From Alkalihalophilus pseudofirmus (GTDB lineage: Bacteria; Bacillota; Bacilli; Bacillales; Bacillaceae_D): DNA of 64,000 nt. The notes beneath the pieces were generated by a model. It searched no databases, was not told the DNA's origin, and saw nothing but the letters and a program-made list of their open reading frames with translations. Location of the stretch: assembly GCF_029094545.1 (NCBI RefSeq), contig NZ_CP117835.1, positions 3,576,001-3,640,000 of the forward strand, in the 5' to 3' direction. Shown here one piece after another: positions 26,275 to 34,899 of this stretch; positions within the stretch are counted from its first letter, which is position 1; each line of letters begins with the position of its first letter. A program made the position numbers and the translations under genes.

Positions 26275-26663
26275 TTGCCTGTATGTCTGTGTTTGCGATC
26301 AATTTGCAATGCCTCTTTCCATGTATCTCGGAAATCTTTCACTAAGGCTTCTGCCTCAGTTAACTTCTCTACACTGTTTTCAGTATTTGCTTCCACAAGT
26401 CTTGATAGGATGAAGTCATACACTGCTAACATACTTTTACCCAATTCATTATCTGTCTTAAGTGTAACCATAAGCTCTCTAATAATATTTTGGGCCTTTA
26501 CTAAGTTCTCATGTCGAAGTTGTACGTTATTAGCCTCTATTGCATTTCTGCTAAGGTTAATAAACTTAAGACAGCCGTTATACAGCATCAGTGTCAGTTC
26601 TCCTGGTGAAGATGTAACTGCCTTATTTTGTTGATATGCTTGCTGAGGATTATTAATAGCCAT
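26271..26663 (-). CDS. fliS: Flagellin export chaperone FliS
   Basis: A 130-residue four-helix chaperone that keeps flagellin monomeric before export and also binds FliW in Bacillus. The N-terminus NPQQAYQQNKAVTSSPGELTLMLYNGCLKFI is the family signature. It lies 20 bp downstream of fliD and overlaps fliT. Abundance relative to flagellin would matter for the FliW-CsrA switch, whose genes are at 33722-34405. Confidence 0.95.
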   Translation of the reverse strand: MAINNPQQAYQQNKAVTSSPGELTLMLYNGCLKFINLSRNAIEANNVQLRHENLVKAQNIIRELMVTLKTDNELGKSMLAVYDFILSRLVEANTENSVEKLTEAEALVKDFRDTWKEALQIDRKHRHTGK

Positions 26664-26683
26664 AATTTAAAACAGTCCCTTCC

Positions 26684-28291
26684 TTACATTCCGCCCATTA
26701 GTTGGCTCATAAGCGCATTTCCTTGGGCATTGGCTTGATTAACAGCCTGCTCCATACGAGTGAATTGCTGCCAATAACGTTGTTCAATTTGAGCCAATCG
26801 GCGTTGAAAATTATCAATTTGAGAGTCTACACTTATTAATTCGCGGCCTAGCGTAAATTGCTGATTGGTTCTGTTCTCATTACCAGCACGGCCAATAATT
26901 TGATTTATAGAGTCATTAATAGTTGATCTTAATCTGCCTACTAAGCCAGTTTGACTCTCAATCTCTCTTCGTTGCTCTGCAGTTCGGCTATTCTTTGGTA
27001 CAGTTGTCAGCTCAGTACTCGCAACAGAATTTAACAATTGATGAACACTGTCTGGGTCATCTTGTAATGCTGCTCTTAATTTGGTTTCATCGATTTCTAA
27101 TAATCCTCCATCCCGAAAATTACTAGTGGTCGTGATTCCAATTTGAGCAATCTGATTGAATTGACCAGAAGTAGCAACCGGCGTGTAGAGATCATTACGC
27201 ATTTGTGTTAAGACTGAAGATAAAATGGGATCTCGTCTTAATAAGCCGCTCTTTGCTTTTTCATCCCACATTTCCGCTTCTCTTTCAGATAACTCTCTTC
27301 GCTGTTCATCTGTTAAAGGCGGGAAGTCTCGATATCTTGGCTCAGAAATGGCAATATTGATCTCTGATATAATTTCATTGTATGAATCAACAAATGCTTT
27401 TATTTTATCAAAGGCATCATCAGTATTCGATGAAACCGTAACTGATTGGAATTCGCCGCCAGTTGGTTCTTTTACATCAAACGTCATCCCGCCGATTGTA
27501 ATTCGATTTGAACGAGAATTATCAACTGTTATCGTTTCCTCACCGAATACTGGGTTTTTAAATTGAACTACCGCATTCACACCAGATTGTTCGTTCCCTT
27601 GCTCAACTTTTAATACATTATTTAAGAAACCAGTATCTCCACCGAATATAATTTGTCTGTTTTCTCCATTAACTTCTTCACCATTAAATTCACCAGAATC
27701 TTTACGTTCTAAGACTACACGATCAAAAGCCGCATCATAATAGGCACGCACACCTACATCAGAGTCATTAATTTTTTTCATCATATCATTAAGAGATTTT
27801 GATGTATCAACCGTAATGGTCACTTCTTTAGCAACCCCGCTGCTATTATAGGTTTTAATGGTAAATTGATCACCATTATAACCAGCCACATCTCCAATAG
27901 CACCATTCTGCTCATTAAACTTTTTAGACGTACTAAACTTTTCAGAACCACTACTTATAGCATCTGTGCTAATATTTTTTGTTCGTGTCGCTACTTGATC
28001 CACTTTAAATTGATATGTTCCACTCTGAACACTAGCATTAGCTGTTACAGTGAACATTTGTTCATTAGAAGATTGAGCCACACGAGTGTTTAAAGAGGAA
28101 CGCAATCGAATATTAGATGCCGACTCTTCTAATGTTCTTAACTTTAAATTCATATCACGATAAGCATCACGCTGCCATTCTACCGTTTGCTTGCGTTGAA
28201 AGAATCGATCTAAAGGCTGGCGCTCTACCTGCATTAACTGCTTAATAATCGAATCTGTATCAATTCCAGAGGCTAATCCACCTATCCTCAT
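26684..28291 (-). CDS. fliD: Flagellar filament cap protein FliD
   Basis: A 535-residue hook-associated protein 2. It caps the filament and folds arriving flagellin subunits. The N-terminus RIGGLASGIDTDSIIKQLMQVERQPLDRFFQRK and the C-terminal coiled-coil (RRLAQIEQRYWQQFTRMEQAV) are the conserved ends that form the pentamer or decamer contacts; the middle is variable. Exported by the flagellar type III system, so no signal peptide. Third position in flaG-fliD-fliS-fliT is normal. Confidence 0.95.
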   Translation of the reverse strand: MRIGGLASGIDTDSIIKQLMQVERQPLDRFFQRKQTVEWQRDAYRDMNLKLRTLEESASNIRLRSSLNTRVAQSSNEQMFTVTANASVQSGTYQFKVDQVATRTKNISTDAISSGSEKFSTSKKFNEQNGAIGDVAGYNGDQFTIKTYNSSGVAKEVTITVDTSKSLNDMMKKINDSDVGVRAYYDAAFDRVVLERKDSGEFNGEEVNGENRQIIFGGDTGFLNNVLKVEQGNEQSGVNAVVQFKNPVFGEETITVDNSRSNRITIGGMTFDVKEPTGGEFQSVTVSSNTDDAFDKIKAFVDSYNEIISEINIAISEPRYRDFPPLTDEQRRELSEREAEMWDEKAKSGLLRRDPILSSVLTQMRNDLYTPVATSGQFNQIAQIGITTTSNFRDGGLLEIDETKLRAALQDDPDSVHQLLNSVASTELTTVPKNSRTAEQRREIESQTGLVGRLRSTINDSINQIIGRAGNENRTNQQFTLGRELISVDSQIDNFQRRLAQIEQRYWQQFTRMEQAVNQANAQGNALMSQLMGGM

Positions 28292-28306
28292 TTTTCTCTC
28301 ACCTAC

Positions 28307-28654
28307 TTATATTTTCTTATCTATAAACAACCCAATGGTTTCCTTCATCGTTGCATACATATCAAGTAATTTCTTAGGAGGAATTTCTTTAATGACTTCA
28401 TTCGTCAATTCATCTACAATCGCCACATAGTATTCGTTTAGCTCTTCGTGTAAACTGAATTTCAAATGAGAGTTAGATACTTTTAGAAAGTCATTTAAGC
28501 CATCTATTTTTTGCTGAAGGTCATGGCTTTTTAAATTAGAGATCTTTTTCACATCAGCTACATGCCGATCTTCTTTTATTACTTCATTAGGTACTTCTTT
28601 TCTTACAGGTACGGAATTAGTTAACTTAATAGAAGGTTGGTTTGAAATCTCCAT
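28307..28654 (-). CDS. flaG: Flagellar protein FlaG
   Basis: A 115-residue protein of the FlaG family (YvyC in B. subtilis), first gene of the fliDST operon. The C-terminal domain shows LKFSLHEELNEYYVAIVDELTNEVIKEIPPKKLLDMY, the conserved pattern. Its function is uncertain; mutants in other genera alter filament length. A predicted sigma-D promoter lies 47-73 bp upstream. Confidence 0.92.
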   Translation of the reverse strand: MEISNQPSIKLTNSVPVRKEVPNEVIKEDRHVADVKKISNLKSHDLQQKIDGLNDFLKVSNSHLKFSLHEELNEYYVAIVDELTNEVIKEIPPKKLLDMYATMKETIGLFIDKKI

Positions 28655-28700
28655 CAGCTATACTCCTTAAATGATATGTGGTGTACATCTATTACTAATT

Positions 28701-28727
28701 ATATCGGTAGGGCACGGCTAACATTTA
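28701..28727 (-). promoter_or_regulatory. Sigma-D promoter of flaG-fliDST
   Basis: On the minus strand TAAA (28727-28724), exactly 15 nt, then ACCGATAT (28708-28701). This is one mismatch from the sigma-D consensus TAAA-N15-GCCGATAT. Confidence 0.8.
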
Positions 28728-28764
28728 AGCACTGTTTTTAATACTTAGCTACAATCATAAGAAA

Positions 28765-28790
28765 AGAGACCTTAGTAAACTAAGGTCTCT
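28765..28790 (-). terminator. Terminator of hag
   Basis: On the minus strand AGAGACCTTAG pairs with CTAAGGTCTCT and leads into TTTTCTT. Confidence 0.9.
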
Positions 28791-28806
28791 CTCTTTCCAC
28801 TTGAAA

Positions 28807-29631
28807 TTAACGAAGTAATTGTAATACAGCTTGTGGCTGTTGGTTAGCTTGAGCAAGCATAGCTTGAGAAGCTTGGTTAAGAATGTTCGTACGAGTGAAT
28901 TCCATCATTTCTTTAGCCATATCAACGTCACGAATACGAGATTCAGCAGCTTGTAGGTTTTCAGAAGCATTTTCTACATTTTTAATTGTATGCTCTAAAC
29001 GATTTTGAAGAGCACCCATTGCTGAGCGGGACTTTGATACAGATGCTATTGCATCACTAATTGTATCAATGGCAGTTTGAGAGTTTGCAAAATCAGTGAT
29101 GTCTAACCCACTAATATCAGTTGCATCTTCCCCTAAAGCTGTACTTAACTGAGCAGACCACTCTAAGGTAATAGTTTGTCCAGAATTGGCACCTACTTGA
29201 ATTTCTGCAGTAAAGTCTGCTGCTAAAATATCTTGCTCATTAAATTGTGTTTCAGTACCAATTCTTTCGATTTCCTCAATAAGTTGTTGGAATTCGTCAT
29301 TTAATGATTCTCTATCAATCTCTACATTAGTATCATTCGATGCTTGAACAGCTAATTCACGCATACGTTGTAAAATAGCATGTGTTTCATTTAGAGCACC
29401 TTCAGCTGTTTGAATTAAAGAAATACCATCTTGAGAGTTACGAGATGCTTGATCTAACCCACGGATCTGCCCACGCATTTTTTCAGATATTGCTAGACCA
29501 GCAGCGTCATCACCAGCACGGTTAATACGAAGACCTGAAGATAACTTTTCCATTGAGTTAGAGTTTTGGTTAACGTTGATACCCATTTGACGGTGTGCAT
29601 TCATAGCACTAAGATTGTGATTAATAATCAT
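28807..29631 (-). CDS. hag: Flagellin
   Basis: A 274-residue filament subunit. Residues 1-140 (MIINHNLSAMNAHRQ...) and the last about 80 (IRDVDMAKEMMEFTRTNILNQASQAMLAQ) form the conserved D0/D1 coiled-coil domains; the central variable domain is very short, so this is a compact flagellin. The start is ATG 29631 after AAGGAGGAA; a longer frame to 29664 runs through the CsrA-controlled leader. The ribosome site AAGGAGG is itself a likely CsrA target. It is monocistronic with its own sigma-D promoter and terminator. Confidence 0.96.
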   Translation of the reverse strand: MIINHNLSAMNAHRQMGINVNQNSNSMEKLSSGLRINRAGDDAAGLAISEKMRGQIRGLDQASRNSQDGISLIQTAEGALNETHAILQRMRELAVQASNDTNVEIDRESLNDEFQQLIEEIERIGTETQFNEQDILAADFTAEIQVGANSGQTITLEWSAQLSTALGEDATDISGLDITDFANSQTAIDTISDAIASVSKSRSAMGALQNRLEHTIKNVENASENLQAAESRIRDVDMAKEMMEFTRTNILNQASQAMLAQANQQPQAVLQLLR

Positions 29632-29660
29632 TATAAATTCCTCCTTGAATGTGAGTCCGC

Positions 29661-29674
29661 CCACGTCCTTGTGG
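29661..29674 (-). promoter_or_regulatory. CsrA-type hairpin in the hag leader
   Basis: On the minus strand CCAC-AAGGAC-GTGG shows GGA in the loop of a 4-bp stem, the classic CsrA recognition form. It lies about 30 nt upstream of the start codon, with a second GGA in the ribosome site. Two such sites are known in the B. subtilis hag leader. Confidence 0.7.
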
Positions 29675-29743
29675 TTGGAGCGTAATTTCGAGCCGTAGGA
29701 CTTTGTTATCGGCCGCTAACTAGGTCCTCGTGCTTACAACTTA

Positions 29744-29770
29744 TATATCGGTTTAAGTATTTAAAAGTTA
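29744..29770 (-). promoter_or_regulatory. Sigma-D promoter of hag
   Basis: On the minus strand TAAC (29770-29767), 15 nt, then CCGATATA (29751-29744). This predicts a leader of about 105 nt that includes the CsrA hairpin. Confidence 0.75.
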
Positions 29771-29777
29771 AATAGTT

Positions 29778-30431
29778 TTAATAAAGTTTTTCTATATCTT
29801 TTTGACAGGAATGTGTCTGCTTTGTAGTTTTTATAATATGTTTAATGATTTCTACTTTTGAGTTAACCTTCAATTTCTTCTTAATTGAAGCAATATTATT
29901 ATTTACAGTGTGGTAAGAGATGCACACGCTCTGAGCAATTTCAGTGGTTGTTTGGCCTTTGTATAAGTGGTAAATGATTTCTTTTTCAGTTTCATTTAGT
30001 TGAGAATAGGAAGTTAAATCAAGCGGTAATAAGAATTCAGATTTATAAGTCTCTGCAACTTGTTTAAGGATCGTAGTTTGAAAGGGTAAGGCTATATAGG
30101 GATAAAACTTTAATGCAGTCATAAATTCATCTTCTACTGTTTTTTTGCATGATGTGATGATACTTGCTTCTTGAAAGGAAAGGATTTGACTTACAATCGA
30201 GATTTCATTTTCTCTAAGTACCCAGATTACCTTCTCATTATTATTATCTTTCGTATCAGCATGTATTAACTCTCGCAGCACGCCTTCAACCCTTTTCACA
30301 TCACAAAAAAAGTGGGCATGAACCTGTAAGTTTTCCGACTCTTTTGTCAATTTAGCTCTAATAATAGGAAAGACCATGGGATCAGTAGTCATGATCGTCA
30401 CGGTCGCAATTGGGTTAATTAACTTTTTCAT
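29778..30431 (-). CDS. LuxR-type transcriptional regulator, orphan, flagellar locus
   Basis: A 217-residue regulator. The C-terminal 65 residues are a LuxR/GerE helix-turn-helix with LNETEKEIIYHLYKGQTTTEIAQSVCISYHTVNNNIASIKKKL. The N-terminal 140 residues do not show a phospho-acceptor aspartate in an obvious receiver frame and look like a degenerate receiver. It is a paralogue of the protein at 32914-33534: both share ENE, YP..LPFQ..IL and HT-x-NNNI. Its start overlaps the HD-GYP gene by 17 nt, so they are co-translated. The target is unknown; hag lies just downstream. Confidence 0.75.
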   Translation of the reverse strand: MKKLINPIATVTIMTTDPMVFPIIRAKLTKESENLQVHAHFFCDVKRVEGVLRELIHADTKDNNNEKVIWVLRENEISIVSQILSFQEASIITSCKKTVEDEFMTALKFYPYIALPFQTTILKQVAETYKSEFLLPLDLTSYSQLNETEKEIIYHLYKGQTTTEIAQSVCISYHTVNNNIASIKKKLKVNSKVEIIKHIIKTTKQTHSCQKDIEKLY

Positions 30432-31491
30432 TATTTACTCCTTTATACACTTCTAGTACATCAGAATCAGCTACCCTGTCATCTTTAAATGTTTCAATAT
30501 ACAGCGGTGAAGTGGCTGTATTTAAAATTTCACCGTCTACATCAATATAGGGAAAAATAGGATTATGCAAAGGTATAAACTTAACCATACCTACCCTTCC
30601 GTCACTTAACACTACCTGGCTTCCGATTGATGATTGCATTATATGAAAGATAAACGTTAATGTTTTCTTGGGATCCAACTTTCCAAAGGTATCTGCTTGT
30701 AGCTGAATTAAAGCTTCATAGAAAGATAGTGCTTTTCTGTAAGGTCTATCAGAGGTCATGGCATGAAAACAATCAACGATAGCAATAATTTTTGCATATG
30801 GATGGATATAGTCGGATTTTTTCTTATGAGGGTATCCAGAGCCATCTTCCCTTTCATGGTGCTCAAGAGCCGCTCTACTAACATCCTCTCCTACTTCTTG
30901 AGCTTGTAAGATCTTATAACCAAAAGTAGTATGATGTTGCATCACTGCAAATTCATGATCAGTTAATCGGTTTTCTTTATTTAATATATTAGTAGGAATG
31001 CGTGTTTTTCCTATATCATGAAGTAATCCACAATAGGCAATACGATTTACTTTCTCTTTAGAATAACCTAACCATCCTGCAAGTTTTGCTGCTAGCATTG
31101 CAACAGCAATATTATGACGGAACGTGTAGTCATCATGACTTTTCATATTCAGCATAAGTGTTTGGATATCAATTTGCTCTGTAATCATTATCAAAGTTGG
31201 AACCATTTCCTCTTCTAACTTCTTAACAGAATCACTGTTTTCATCCAAATAATTAAATTCATTTTTAAATATGAAAATTTGTTCATTCATCATGTCAGAA
31301 AAGAATTGCCTAGGACCTTGTAGAAATTGAGTATAAGAGGAAATCGAAATATTAAAAGCAGTCAAACGTTCAACCTGCTTTAGAGTTAGGATAGAATCTT
31401 TTTTTAGTAGTAATCCGTGACTAGGAGTGTGTATATCCTCTGTTAATTTATAACCAATATATCGTTTATTCTCATCAAACACTGTACGCAT
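30415..31491 (-). CDS. HD-GYP domain protein, probable cyclic-di-GMP phosphodiesterase
   Basis: A 358-residue cytoplasmic protein. Residues about 125-290 form the HD-GYP domain with LLHDIGKTRIP and HHEREDGSGYP, the metal and GYP motifs required for c-di-GMP hydrolysis. The N-terminal about 110 residues and the C-terminal tail (about 300-358, VVLSDGRVGMVKFIP) are of the type common in Bacillus HD-GYP proteins. Its location among flagellar genes fits a switch between motility and attachment, which is inference. The chemoreceptor gene lies 24 bp upstream. Confidence 0.85.
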   Translation of the reverse strand: MRTVFDENKRYIGYKLTEDIHTPSHGLLLKKDSILTLKQVERLTAFNISISSYTQFLQGPRQFFSDMMNEQIFIFKNEFNYLDENSDSVKKLEEEMVPTLIMITEQIDIQTLMLNMKSHDDYTFRHNIAVAMLAAKLAGWLGYSKEKVNRIAYCGLLHDIGKTRIPTNILNKENRLTDHEFAVMQHHTTFGYKILQAQEVGEDVSRAALEHHEREDGSGYPHKKKSDYIHPYAKIIAIVDCFHAMTSDRPYRKALSFYEALIQLQADTFGKLDPKKTLTFIFHIMQSSIGSQVVLSDGRVGMVKFIPLHNPIFPYIDVDGEILNTATSPLYIETFKDDRVADSDVLEVYKGVNNEKVN

Positions 31492-31515
31492 CTCCTGCTC
31501 TTGATAATTTTAAAA

Positions 31516-32777
31516 TCAAGCCGTTTTAAATGCTTTTAATTCCTCTAAAGTTAATTCAGATAAATTCTTTAACCCCTTAGAAGTTTCCTCAAGATGAATG
31601 ACTGAATCCATCTGCTGTTCTCCAACTTCCATGATTTCTTGAGCATGTTTATTAACAAATATAGTTTGTTCTAAAGATTCATCAATGATGTCGTTAACGT
31701 GCTGAATAGCTACAGATTGCTGTTCTACTGCTGTATTTACGCTTAATGAATTCTCATTAATCTGCATATTCATTTCTTTAATCATTTTTAAGTGAGTCAT
31801 TGCATCATCTGCCAGTGTATTTGTGTCTTTTATTTGGTTATTTACTTTTTCAAGTGATATTTTAGCTTTGCTCGTTACATCAAACGTTCTACCATTTAAC
31901 GTAGTAATTTGTTCAGCTGCTTCGGCACTTTCATATGCAAGCTTTCTCACTTCCTCTGCAACTACTGCAAATCCTCTACCTTCTGCTCCTGCCCTAGAGG
32001 CTTCTATAGTTGCATTTAAGGCCAGTAAATTCGTTTGCCCTGAAATTCTCGTTATTTTGTTTACAAAGCTTGAGATTTGAATCGATTGCTGTTCTAGTTG
32101 ATTCATTACTTCATTTAACTCATCACTTGCTTCTCTTAAGGTTGTTACCTTCTCCAGTACTTCACCTAAAGAATCATACCCGGTATTCGAACTAGAACTT
32201 GCCTTCTCAGTAGCTTCTAAAGCTATAGCAGTTGAAGCTGCAATTTCCTGAATAGAGGCACTTAGCTGCTGGATCGTAGCTTGCGTTCCATTAAAATTTT
32301 CACTTGAGAATTAGTATGCTTATTAATATAGTCAATACTTTGATTCAATCCATAAAATTGCTCCCTAGAAGTACGAGCAGAATCTAGTATATGAGATGCC
32401 TCAGTGTCTAATCCATTTGATTGTGCTTTTAATTGATTGAACAAGACTGATAGTTCTCGATTCATGTTGGACAACGCGTCTCCTATTTGCCTAAACTCAT
32501 CATTTGTCCTAATCTTTACTTCTCCCGTAAAATCTAGTACTTTAATTTGATCGATTAAAACCATGATTTGACTCAATGGTTTCTTCACTAATAAAGTGAC
32601 TAGTAGATAGATAAGTACAGAACCTATAAAAAAAGAGACTACAGCTGACGAAACGAATAAAAAACGAGGATCTACTATATTATTTAACAATCCCATGATG
32701 TATGTCCTTGCAAATGTTAAACAAAATAGTACAGTAACTAGAACAATCGTTAGCTTAGTAGTAATATTTAATTTCAC
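31516..32777 (-). pseudogene. Methyl-accepting chemotaxis protein, frameshifted
   Basis: Two frames together make one chemoreceptor of about 420 residues. The first (to 32262) holds two membrane helices and a HAMP domain (NDEFRQIGDALSNMN), with almost no external loop. The second (from about 32290 to 31516) continues with [20 protein letters not shown] and the conserved signalling tip [35 protein letters not shown]. The frames meet at AAAATTTT (32293-32300), where one missing base restores the reading. The start is GTG 32777 after AGAGAGG; upstream sequence is promoter. It could be a real mutation, slippage-based switching, or a sequencing error in a homopolymer. Confidence 0.75.
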
Positions 32778-32819
32778 GTTTGTACAAACCTCTCTTTTTT
32801 TGAAAATAAAACCATTTAT

Positions 32820-32848
32820 ATAATAGTTCATTTGTCTCATTTTGTCTA
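32820..32848 (-). promoter_or_regulatory. Sigma-A promoter of the chemoreceptor/HD-GYP/LuxR unit
   Basis: On the minus strand TAGACA, 17 nt, TATTAT. The predicted start near 32813 leaves a leader of about 36 nt to GTG 32777, which supports that start over the in-frame ATG at 32840. Confidence 0.65.
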
Positions 32849-32875
32849 TTGTTTTATTTAATTTCTACTATTAAA

Positions 32876-32913
32876 TAAGAAAATCGTCCGATAAATATCA
32901 GACGATTGTTTTT
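32876..32913 (-). terminator. Terminator of the second LuxR gene
   Basis: AATCGTC and GACGATT pair across 12 nt. On the minus strand a T-rich tract follows; T-runs occur on both sides. Confidence 0.75.
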
Positions 32914-33534
32914 TCAACCTATTTTCTGTTTAACAAAGTGAGTAATTATTTCTATCTTTGAATGTACGTTTAATTTGCGTTTAATCTTTACTATATTATT
33001 ATTAATTGTATGTACAGAATTAAACGTTTGGGCTGCAATTTGATCTGCAGTTTTTCCTTGTAACAAATAATATATAATATCTTTTTCAGTCTGATTAAAA
33101 TCGGTGCAGTCACCAAGACAAACCGATAAGTCCTCTCTTTTGTGAGGCTTATTATAGTTATATACCGTCATAAGAATATTCTTTTGAAAAGGTAAATCTA
33201 AACACGGATAGTATTTTATGGAATATTCGATTGATTGTTCCAGGGATCCGTTCTCTTTTGCAACTATACTTGCCTGCCCCATGAGTAGAATTTCTTCTGC
33301 GATTTCTTGTTCATTCTCACTTATAACCCAGATGTATTTCTTATACTGATCTTTTTGCTTCCTTGTGTTCTCCTTCATATCTTTTAAAAATTCTTTTATT
33401 TCACCTTCACTTTTTATACTTATATAATCAACTTTGATATATTGATATTTAGAGAAATATTCTTTGATTTTACCCTCTAAGGAAGCATCAGTCATTATAA
33501 AGGTGATGGACTCATTTGATATAGTAGTTTGCAT
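32914..33534 (-). CDS. LuxR-type transcriptional regulator, paralogue of 29778-30431
   Basis: A 206-residue regulator with a C-terminal LuxR helix-turn-helix (FNQTEKDIIYYLLQGKTADQIAAQTFNSVHTINNNIVKIKRKL). It shares with its neighbour a WVI-x-ENE segment and YPCLDLPFQKNIL, motifs not seen in ordinary NarL-type receivers. No clear phosphorylatable aspartate is visible. It is bounded by terminators at both ends (33679 upstream, 32876 downstream), so it is expressed alone. The ATG follows GAGGGAGGA. The signal and targets are unknown. Confidence 0.75.
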   Translation of the reverse strand: MQTTISNESITFIMTDASLEGKIKEYFSKYQYIKVDYISIKSEGEIKEFLKDMKENTRKQKDQYKKYIWVISENEQEIAEEILLMGQASIVAKENGSLEQSIEYSIKYYPCLDLPFQKNILMTVYNYNKPHKREDLSVCLGDCTDFNQTEKDIIYYLLQGKTADQIAAQTFNSVHTINNNIVKIKRKLNVHSKIEIITHFVKQKIG

Positions 33535-33678
33535 GTAAATCCTCCCTCTTTTTACTGACTTATCTATTTATTCGACAAATCAATTCGACATCCTTGTCAA
33601 AATTTCGTATTACAAAGAATATATCATAAAAGAACCTTTACTACCATGAAATTTTACCTAAAATTCTTCTAAATACGA

Positions 33679-33719
33679 CAAAAAAGAACAAATCTCACCA
33701 ATTGAGTGAGATTTGTTCC
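33679..33719 (-). terminator. Terminator of fliW-csrA
   Basis: A 13-bp stem GAACAAATCTCAC/GTGAGATTTGTTC, with TTTTTT following on the minus strand. Confidence 0.92.
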
Positions 33720-33721
33720 GT

Positions 33722-33952
33722 TTAAGTGAAGTCTCCTTTAATAAAACCTTTTAATCCTTCTAAAGATACTTTCCTTCCGGCTTCATGGTTTTCTTTTTGA
33801 ATTTCTAAATACACTTCTTTGCGATGAATTTCAATATTTCTTGGAGCATCAATACCTAGCTTAATTTGATCTCCTTCAATTGCCAGAATTTTAATCTCTA
33901 TATCATCACCAATTTGAATAACCTCTTGTAATCGTCGTGTCAGAACAAGCAT
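33722..33952 (-). CDS. csrA: Carbon storage regulator CsrA
   Basis: A 76-residue RNA-binding dimer that blocks translation by binding GGA motifs. The sequence [48 protein letters not shown] is the whole conserved domain. In Bacillus its main target is the hag leader, and FliW relieves it; the hairpin at 29661-29674 fits this. The ATG directly abuts the fliW stop codon, giving translational coupling. Confidence 0.96.
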   Translation of the reverse strand: MLVLTRRLQEVIQIGDDIEIKILAIEGDQIKLGIDAPRNIEIHRKEVYLEIQKENHEAGRKVSLEGLKGFIKGDFT

Positions 33953-34405
33953 TTACGCCTCTCCTTTCACATGCTGATTAAAGATCTGATGTTTCGTGAG
34001 GTAGTCCGTGTTGCTTAGTAAGAGCTGCTTTCCTTTTTGTTTGGCAGCATTAATAATAACAGGTGCTTGCAGATTAGCGGTTGTCTTTTCAAACGGTTCT
34101 TTCACTGTCAGCATTACGAATGTCGCCACTTCTTCTTCCGATTGAATGTCTAGCTGCTCAATCGTTGAATCTGGCAGCTTCACTTGATAGCCCGGTACAA
34201 ATTGAAATGGATTAATGACAATAAAAGCGACTTCTTGCGTGTTCGTTGATTGGAGCACATAAAATGGCGTCCCTTCTTCAAATGGAAGCAAAACAAAAGA
34301 CTTTTCTTCTTCAAATGCCGGAATGCCCTTTTCAAAACGAATCAATTGGTTCGCTTCTATTTCAATTGTCCCTGTATATTTGGTTTCAATCTTCAAATCT
34401 ATCAC
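33953..34405 (-). CDS. fliW: Flagellar assembly factor FliW
   Basis: A 150-residue protein that binds either flagellin or CsrA; when flagellin is exported, free FliW sequesters CsrA and hag translation resumes. It shows the family pattern IRFEKGIPAFEEEKSFVLLP near the N-terminus and KEPFEKTTANLQAPVIINAAKQKGKQLLL near the C-terminus. It is coupled to csrA. Upstream is a 494-bp gap before yviE, unlike the tight spacing usual in Bacillus. Confidence 0.95.
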   Translation of the reverse strand: MIDLKIETKYTGTIEIEANQLIRFEKGIPAFEEEKSFVLLPFEEGTPFYVLQSTNTQEVAFIVINPFQFVPGYQVKLPDSTIEQLDIQSEEEVATFVMLTVKEPFEKTTANLQAPVIINAAKQKGKQLLLSNTDYLTKHQIFNQHVKGEA

Positions 34406-34541
34406 ACCTTTTGTCGATTTCTTCCTTTATGATAGCATGTCTTCTAGCAATCTCGACTTTGTTTAACAAGATTCTTAAAAATAATTAAAAAACTTTTAGA
34501 AATTTGAAGGAATTTACAAACTTATGTAGAAAATTACATTA

Positions 34542-34575
34542 TACCTAGGAAAATAGTCCGCTATTTCACTAGGTA
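34542..34575. other. Large imperfect inverted repeat in the 34406-34899 gap
   Basis: TACCTAGGAAAATAG, a 4-nt loop and CTATTTCACTAGGTA pair at 13 of 15 positions. There is no T-run, so it is not a typical terminator. No gene was recognised in the rest of the gap apart from the hairpins at 34815-34896. Confidence 0.55.
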
Positions 34576-34814
34576 CCTTCCCCATACGACTGGTTGAACC
34601 GTTTGGGTGACCAATCGGCAGCCTGCCTCACATTCTTCAAAATGCCTTCTCAAACGTTACGTATTTCCAATTTAAATGACTTAATTAAGGATTTTTTTAG
34701 AATAGGTGTAGTGTGTTCATTCCTTTATTTTGGTGTGTTTAAATGGAGGTATGTAAGGTTTGGCGGAGACATGCTGCGGAATGAGGGGCAAGTCGTTAGT
34801 TACAGGTGTTGAAG

Positions 34815-34896
34815 ACTGTTCAAAAGCAGTGCCCCGAACAGTACTGACAGACCTGGCGAGAGACTGCAATCCCCTGCAGCTCTCTTGCAAACTGTC
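34815..34896. other. Two consecutive strong hairpins downstream of yviE
   Basis: ACTGTTC/GAACAGT (34815-34842) and a longer nested stem with GACAG/CTGTC outside and CTGCA/TGCAG inside (34846-34896). The second begins 4 bp past the yviE stop. Neither has a clear T-run. They could stabilise the 3' end of the flgM-flgN-flgKL-yviE transcript or end it weakly. Confidence 0.5.
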
Positions 34897-34899
34897 GTC

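Noticed and set aside
29707-29716. Second sigma-D -10 (GCCGATAA) in the hag leader
   Set aside because: The -10 is exact, but no TAAA-like -35 lies 14-16 nt upstream, so it was not listed as a promoter.
33535-33675. Sigma-D promoter for the second LuxR gene
   Set aside because: A TTGACA and some TATA-like stretches exist, but no pair with acceptable spacing and no CCGATA element.
34594-34812. 72-codon open frame in the fliW-yviE gap
   Set aside because: TTG start without a ribosome site, low-complexity translation, and no family resemblance.
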